Source of the DNA: Lophius americanus
Lineage: Eukaryota; Chordata; Actinopteri; Lophiiformes; Lophiidae
Assembly: GCA_037951165.1 (NCBI GenBank)
Contig: JBBDHG010000037.1
Coordinates: 1,534,001 to 1,598,000 of the forward strand
Direction of reading: 5' to 3'
Length of the DNA stretch: 64,000 nt
Made by a program: the position numbers and the translations under genes. Shown here piece after piece: positions 55,701 to 61,700 of the stretch; within the stretch, counting starts at the first letter, position 1, and each line of letters begins with the position of its first letter. The notes below the pieces were generated by a model, which was given only the letters and a program-made list of their open reading frames with translations, ran no database searches and was not told where the DNA came from.

Positions 55701-58700
55701 CACAGATGTTCTGTGGGGGTTAGGTCAGGTGACAAGGATGGCTCTGAACCATTTATGGTTGATTTTATCCCATATATACCGGTATTTCATTTGAAACGAA
55801 ATGAAAACATGAGTCCAGGAAATCATGTATTTTAACAAGATTTCCAGGGCCTTTGGGGGGAAAAAACCCAGCCCCACAGCGTCAGGTATCCACCACTAGA
55901 CCTCACAGTGGGTATGAGGGGCTTTTCTCGATGGGTTCTTGTCTTGCTATGCTAGACCCATCTTAGATGTTTGTTGCCAAGAAACCTCTATTTTGGTCTC
56001 ATCTGACCTACGACCTTGTTCTATTGAAAGTTCCAGTGGTGTTCAACTAACTTTTGGCGGATGCTTTTTTCTTGCTTCACTGTCAAACAGCTTGAGTTGG
56101 TGTAGGTGTTGTCTGATGGTGCTTAGGGAGATTTTCTGACTCCAAGATTCGACGGACCACTGCAATTCTCTAGCTGTAATCCTTGAGCGCCTTTTTCAAA
56201 TAAAACAATCCTGCTCACGGTGCGTGTAGGGTTTGTATACAGGTCCTCTTCCGGGCTATTTTTCACATCTCCAATCTCTTTGAACATCTTATTTGCTGAA
56301 AAAAAGTGTTGAAAACGGTTATTTTGAACTGTTGTTTTTTGTATGCATGTTTAAATTTGTGCAGCTCTACAACTTTTTTTTCTCATATCATTGCTGTTTT
56401 CTCTGGTTGTTCCCATTGTTAAGAACCTCAAAATGAATTAAGCCTTTTTCGCCTCACATTTATACCCCAGTAAAACAGGAAATCATAGTTCGCCACTTCA
56501 GAGTTCCTACTAAAATAGGTGAGCCTAAAATTATACAATAGGACTGGAACCATGGTTCCGTGACCTTTTAATTGCAGGATTTTCTAGGGGTGGCAGTCTT
56601 AGAAAACATATTTGTTTAATGTTAGTGTAATGTTTTGTTTTAATTATGTATGTTTAATTTAATGTTAGATGGTTGTGAGGAATTGTATCCCAAATGGGAT
56701 ATAATCCTTATTCTATACTTGCTGTCGGGAATGACAACATGAACCTAGTTTGAATTAAGGATCATGGGTATAGACAGTAAAGACATCTTTTGCATCTCAT
56801 TTTAGTAATTTTCTTTTTTTAAAGGAGGGCACTGTGGAAAACCTTTATTCATTCTCCTACTGTTATTGCTTCTTAAAGTTTCTGACCCTGCTCTCTTGAC
56901 ACACAGGTGACACTTTCATTTTTCTTCATCTGGTGAACCTGAACCGTGTCGAAACATGGCGGAGGTTTTATCTGTCTTGTCTCTGCAGCTCATATTGGCG
57001 TTTGTGAGATTGGCAAAATGCATAAACAAAGGAATCATGAGAGACATTGCTGCTGATCATTTATAAATGTCATGTGTTTGTGACCAAGTATGTAAGACAT
57101 TGATGTTATACTGATTTTGAACCCAGAATAAATCACGATACCGTTTATTGGGCCTGTTCAGGCATTAACTTCTGTCCTCTACCCTCTTCCTGTTTGAAAA
57201 AAATTAATAATTGATAAACGTTTTATTTTAGCAGATCAGGATGGCAGAGGTCGAGCACGTATCGCTGAAGTCGGAGCAGCTGTCAGACAAATCCTCATCC
57301 CCTGCTTTGCCAGACGACCTCAGCCTCGATGAACACACTGCCTATCAGCTGGTGGTGCAAGGGGGCAAGGTGGGTGTCAATGGAGTGGAGTGGGAAGGGA
57401 TATTTTGATCTACACTCTACATCTAAATCTCTTTCCTGTCATTATAGCCCCAAAAAGTTGGGAATATTATGGAATCATCACAACTCCGATGCTTCGTCAG
57501 CTGCAGATCCTTTGTGTTAATGCGATCACTTAAAAACGATGTCATGGATCATTCTCAAATCTTTTAATCCAATAGACCCCAGTGCGCAGAAGACGTGGAT
57601 TATGGGAACGGTCATTGGCTGATCTCGACCACTAGGGGCGCTCCCTCTCCAAACGTTTTCAGGCCATGATTTCTCAACGGCCAGTTGTATTTAGTCCAGA
57701 TTTGTTACATATGAATTGTTCACAGTAAGCTCATTAGAGGGAACTTTTTTTTATGAAAAACACAATTTTTCAGACGTAACATCACATTTATTTTGATTTG
57801 AAAAGTTCAATCGGGGGGATTGATTGTACAATACAGGAGGTTTGGGGATTTTCAGGGATATGCCCTTGCTGTTGGGGACAACAAGGGAGATTTTAAGTTT
57901 AGTTAAAATTTGTAAAGAGCTTCTCTACAGCTAACAAAGAAATGGACAGAAATGAATAGTAGTACCTCCCTGGGAGAGTTGCTGAAGGACATAATGTGTC
58001 CTTCATCAGTAAGGATCTGATTTCTGTTCTGCAACCTGGTTGTCATCTGTCCACAGACATTAAAGACAAAGATCCAGTTTAATGACAGTGTAAGCTTACT
58101 AGTAAGCCTTTGCGAAGAACTTGGTGTCTACTTTGACTGCAATCTCCGCTGTGGGATGGGTGCAACGTTGCCTGCGCAATCTTGTTTTTTTGGAAATTTA
58201 GCAACTCCAAAAAATCCAAAGCTCAGTTGCCAGGAGTTTGAGACGTGATCAAATCAATCATGTTTTAGCCACTTTCCACTGGCTCCCAGAGGATTTTAGG
58301 TTTAGGACAGATTACCTTTAAGGCACTTCACGGCCTTCCTCCCAGATACATCTCTCATGATGTATCATACACAATGGCTTATCATTTGAGTGCTAAGACT
58401 GGACTCCACAATTTGGACCCATCGGACACAACTTGTGAACACAGGCTATAATGTCAGTGTGCCTTTAATAGAGGTAGAAGCATGTCAGATCCTGATCCAG
58501 AAGCAGCAGGCAAGAACCGAGTCCGAAAATGCAAGCAAAAGTTAGAAGTATTGAAACAAACAGAATAACACTAGGAATTAGAATGAGTGACGGAACGGCA
58601 CAACATGAACTGGCACATCAGGAAAGGGGAGCCCAGATTCAACACAGTGGGGACAGGACATAGGTGGTTGCAATCAAGAGGAGACACAGGTGGGGAACCG

Positions 58701-61700
58701 CAGGAGGACACAAGAGGGATTTGTGTCACATGAGCAAAACAGGAAACAGTGTTCGATAGAAAGAAAGCATGACTTATCACAGAGGGTCTAAGACATTGAG
58801 GTTATCGGGCCGAGGACTAACGGAGACAGAGTATTTGGAATCCAGAACACGAGACTCTGGAAAGACCATAACAGCACTGACTTAGCATCTCGTAGGAGTT
58901 TTCCTAAAGCATGCTGACTACTTTGTTTTTTACATGCCCTGTTACTCCAAAGGGCTCAACACATATTTTAATTTCATAAAGCACCAAACAAATGGCCATA
59001 ATAAAATTGTTTACTTGAGTCTGCTGTAGTGTCTCCTGATGTACAACTTAGGTTCTGGAGGTCCCTTTATCTCATTCTCCCTCCGTATCTGCTCTAAGTA
59101 TCTTGTCTTTGAGGAATAAACAGTCTGTATCCACCAAAGACCTCGTCATGAATAGATAAAATGAAATGGTTCTCTGCAGTGACAATCCTGCATGGCTCTC
59201 AAGCCTCCATCTCTGGCAAACACGACCTTACTTTTGATTCTGTCTTTCATGCCTTTCCTTCCTTAATGTCTCTGTGTGTGCTAGGCAGAGCTGATTAATG
59301 AGTTATTCATATTTTAATAGTAATTTATTTTTATCAAATGTTGTTGTGGGCACCTTGTAATTGGTTAAATAACACGAGTGTACAAATTTATAGTTGGATT
59401 TATTGTGTATAGTGTATGAGGTTAGATCATTACCTAGAAAAAAAGGTTCCAAATGTGTTTGTTTCTCTTCAAAAATAATCAATGTAAAATTAGGCCTATG
59501 TTGTCATCCTCAAAGACAAGGATATGTCCCCGAAAAGTCACCAATCCCCTGCGATACACATGTACCCTGATTGAACTCCTCAAACTAAATGAAGTTATAA
59601 ATATAATACATATTATTTATTGACGCATTTCAAGACACTGAAGGTAACCTTAGAGATAATGAAAACAATATACATCAAGACAAAAATAAAACACTATGCA
59701 ATAAAATCTAAAAAATAAAATATATTCAAGATCACGCAGTGACACACAGAATAGGGGTTACCTAGTGGGTAAAATATGACTATTTGAGTAAAACAAGATA
59801 TCTATATGTCAGTTAGTTTTTGATGCTGATTCAATATTATCCTCGACTTATCGAGGAAATAGTGATTCTCAAGGCCTTATACTAAACAAGTTAAAACGTA
59901 AAAAGAAATAGTTTATGAAGAAAGATTTCTGCCCTAAGCTGCATCCTTTCTTCCAGCTGTTGTAACCATTGCGCACTTTCATATTCATGACCAAACTTTC
60001 ATTGTTACAGTACATAATAACTTCCTCTTCACTGCTGTCATCTCTCCCTTTGCTTTTGTTTTCTCCCTCCTACTCAGTCGTGCACCGTATTAGTTCAAAC
60101 CCCACACTTATGCTCTAGTTTCTGCTCTGAGTAATGTGTGTCCCACTCCACTATCGTGTGGTGGCATCATGGGATTAAATGTTTACATTATGTTAACAGC
60201 TCAGCTTATAATCACTTATCAACCCTTCATCGGCCGCTAAATGAAACGTCTCAGTGATGATGGGAATCAAAGTCATATCGGTGTAACGTCAAATCGCTAC
60301 ATCCTCGCATTTCATTGTAAAGCTCTAGGTCAGTTGATCGTCCTCAAACCCCTACATCCTCGCCCGCAAGTCCACTCACACAGCAGCAAAACCGTTTCCT
60401 GGCCCCCACTTTCATTGAGCCACAGGGTTTCGATCTTGTGTTGCAAATATAACGGCATATTTTGAGTCAAAACCCTTGCACGCACATGTCCCATGTCAAA
60501 GGCTCAGGACCTTCAGTCTGTCCTTCACCTGTAATGACCCGGTAGTGATCCAGTAATGACCTGCCAGTAACACGTCCGAGGTCCGTTCGCCTCTTCCTCA
60601 CAATAAACCCCGACTCTTCCCTTGATCATCACAAGAAGCAACATTCGGCACTATACTTAGGTTAGGTTCATGTTTTTCTTATTTTATGATTTATTTAGAT
60701 AGTCTTTAGCAGTCTCGGATTTTGGTTTTCCATTTTTTCTGAAAATGTACTGTGGTTATTTGGATTTTTGGGGGTCCATCAGGAACCAATTAATCTTTTA
60801 TACATAAGCTTATCAGTTGCTATAACGTCAGTTTGCTATATAGGCCTGCACCATGGAATGAATTAACGACTATATAGGATTCCGCATTGTACTCGTTTTC
60901 TATCAAACTCTGTCAGGGAAATTATATATTCGCAAAATCTTTCCTAAAGCTAAGTTTAACATATCTCCACAATTCATAACTTCTCGTCACATAAGCTCTG
61001 GCTACTATCTGTCAATAAGTCCTTCTAGAGCAGAATTGGTCATCGTGGAAAAACATTGGTAGTTTTCTAGGGTTCAACAATCATACGACAAGTAAAAATT
61101 ATCTTTGTGTAATTACTCTAAAAAAAAGAAACGGACGCATTTTAAATACATTTCCCCTTCAAAATAATGTAATTCACTGTAAATTATAAGTAACTCAATC
61201 TCATAGCTGGACGGAGACCATTTTAAACCTTTTTTATATTCTGAACTCATTTAATTGAAACAGATTTATATTGATTTTAAGAAATCTCAATGCATACTTT
61301 TTCAAAATATTATTATTTAAATCAAATCAAATAGATAGCAAGTACTTAAACTTGAACCATGCAATTATTCATTGAAGGTGTTCTGAATGCATACACATTC
61401 TTCTTCTATGGCTTTTTATTATCGTAACATTGAATTAAAGAGCAGTGTTAAGAAGAATCTCTTTAAGAAGAATTCCAATAATACCACAGGCTTCATATTG
61501 ATATATTGTGTTCTGCACATCACGCAACAGATGAAGGATTTAGGATAATAACATTGGCAGCAGATTGTCTGTGGATTTTAAAAAATATGGAAAGGATCCT
61601 AGCTGGCATTGAACAGTAAAGATCCCTTTTGTTCAACCAGAAACAGCCATGTTGCTCTCACCAAATATACCAGATTACAAAGAAAGCCCTATTGAAATGG

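Larger units (their letters stand above)
50990..57234 (+). other. cacna1i: intron between W27 and W28
   Basis: 6.2 kb. It contains a reverse LINE reverse-transcriptase scrap (51520-51800), a CA tract (52511-52533), a reverse family A copy (53603-53950) and a Tc1/mariner-like element (55347-56834) with a family A scrap inside it. Stretches 51810-52500, 52540-53590 and 53960-55340 show nothing recognised. Confidence 0.9.

Noticed and set aside
55526..55735. 69-aa reverse frame as a separate gene
   Set aside because: It is the C-terminal scrap of a Tc1-like transposase and is covered by the mobile-element entry.
4094..59862. Family A copies as a CRISPR-like or regulated array
   Set aside because: Copies are long, diverged, irregularly spaced and in both orientations in a vertebrate gene; this is a transposable-element pattern.
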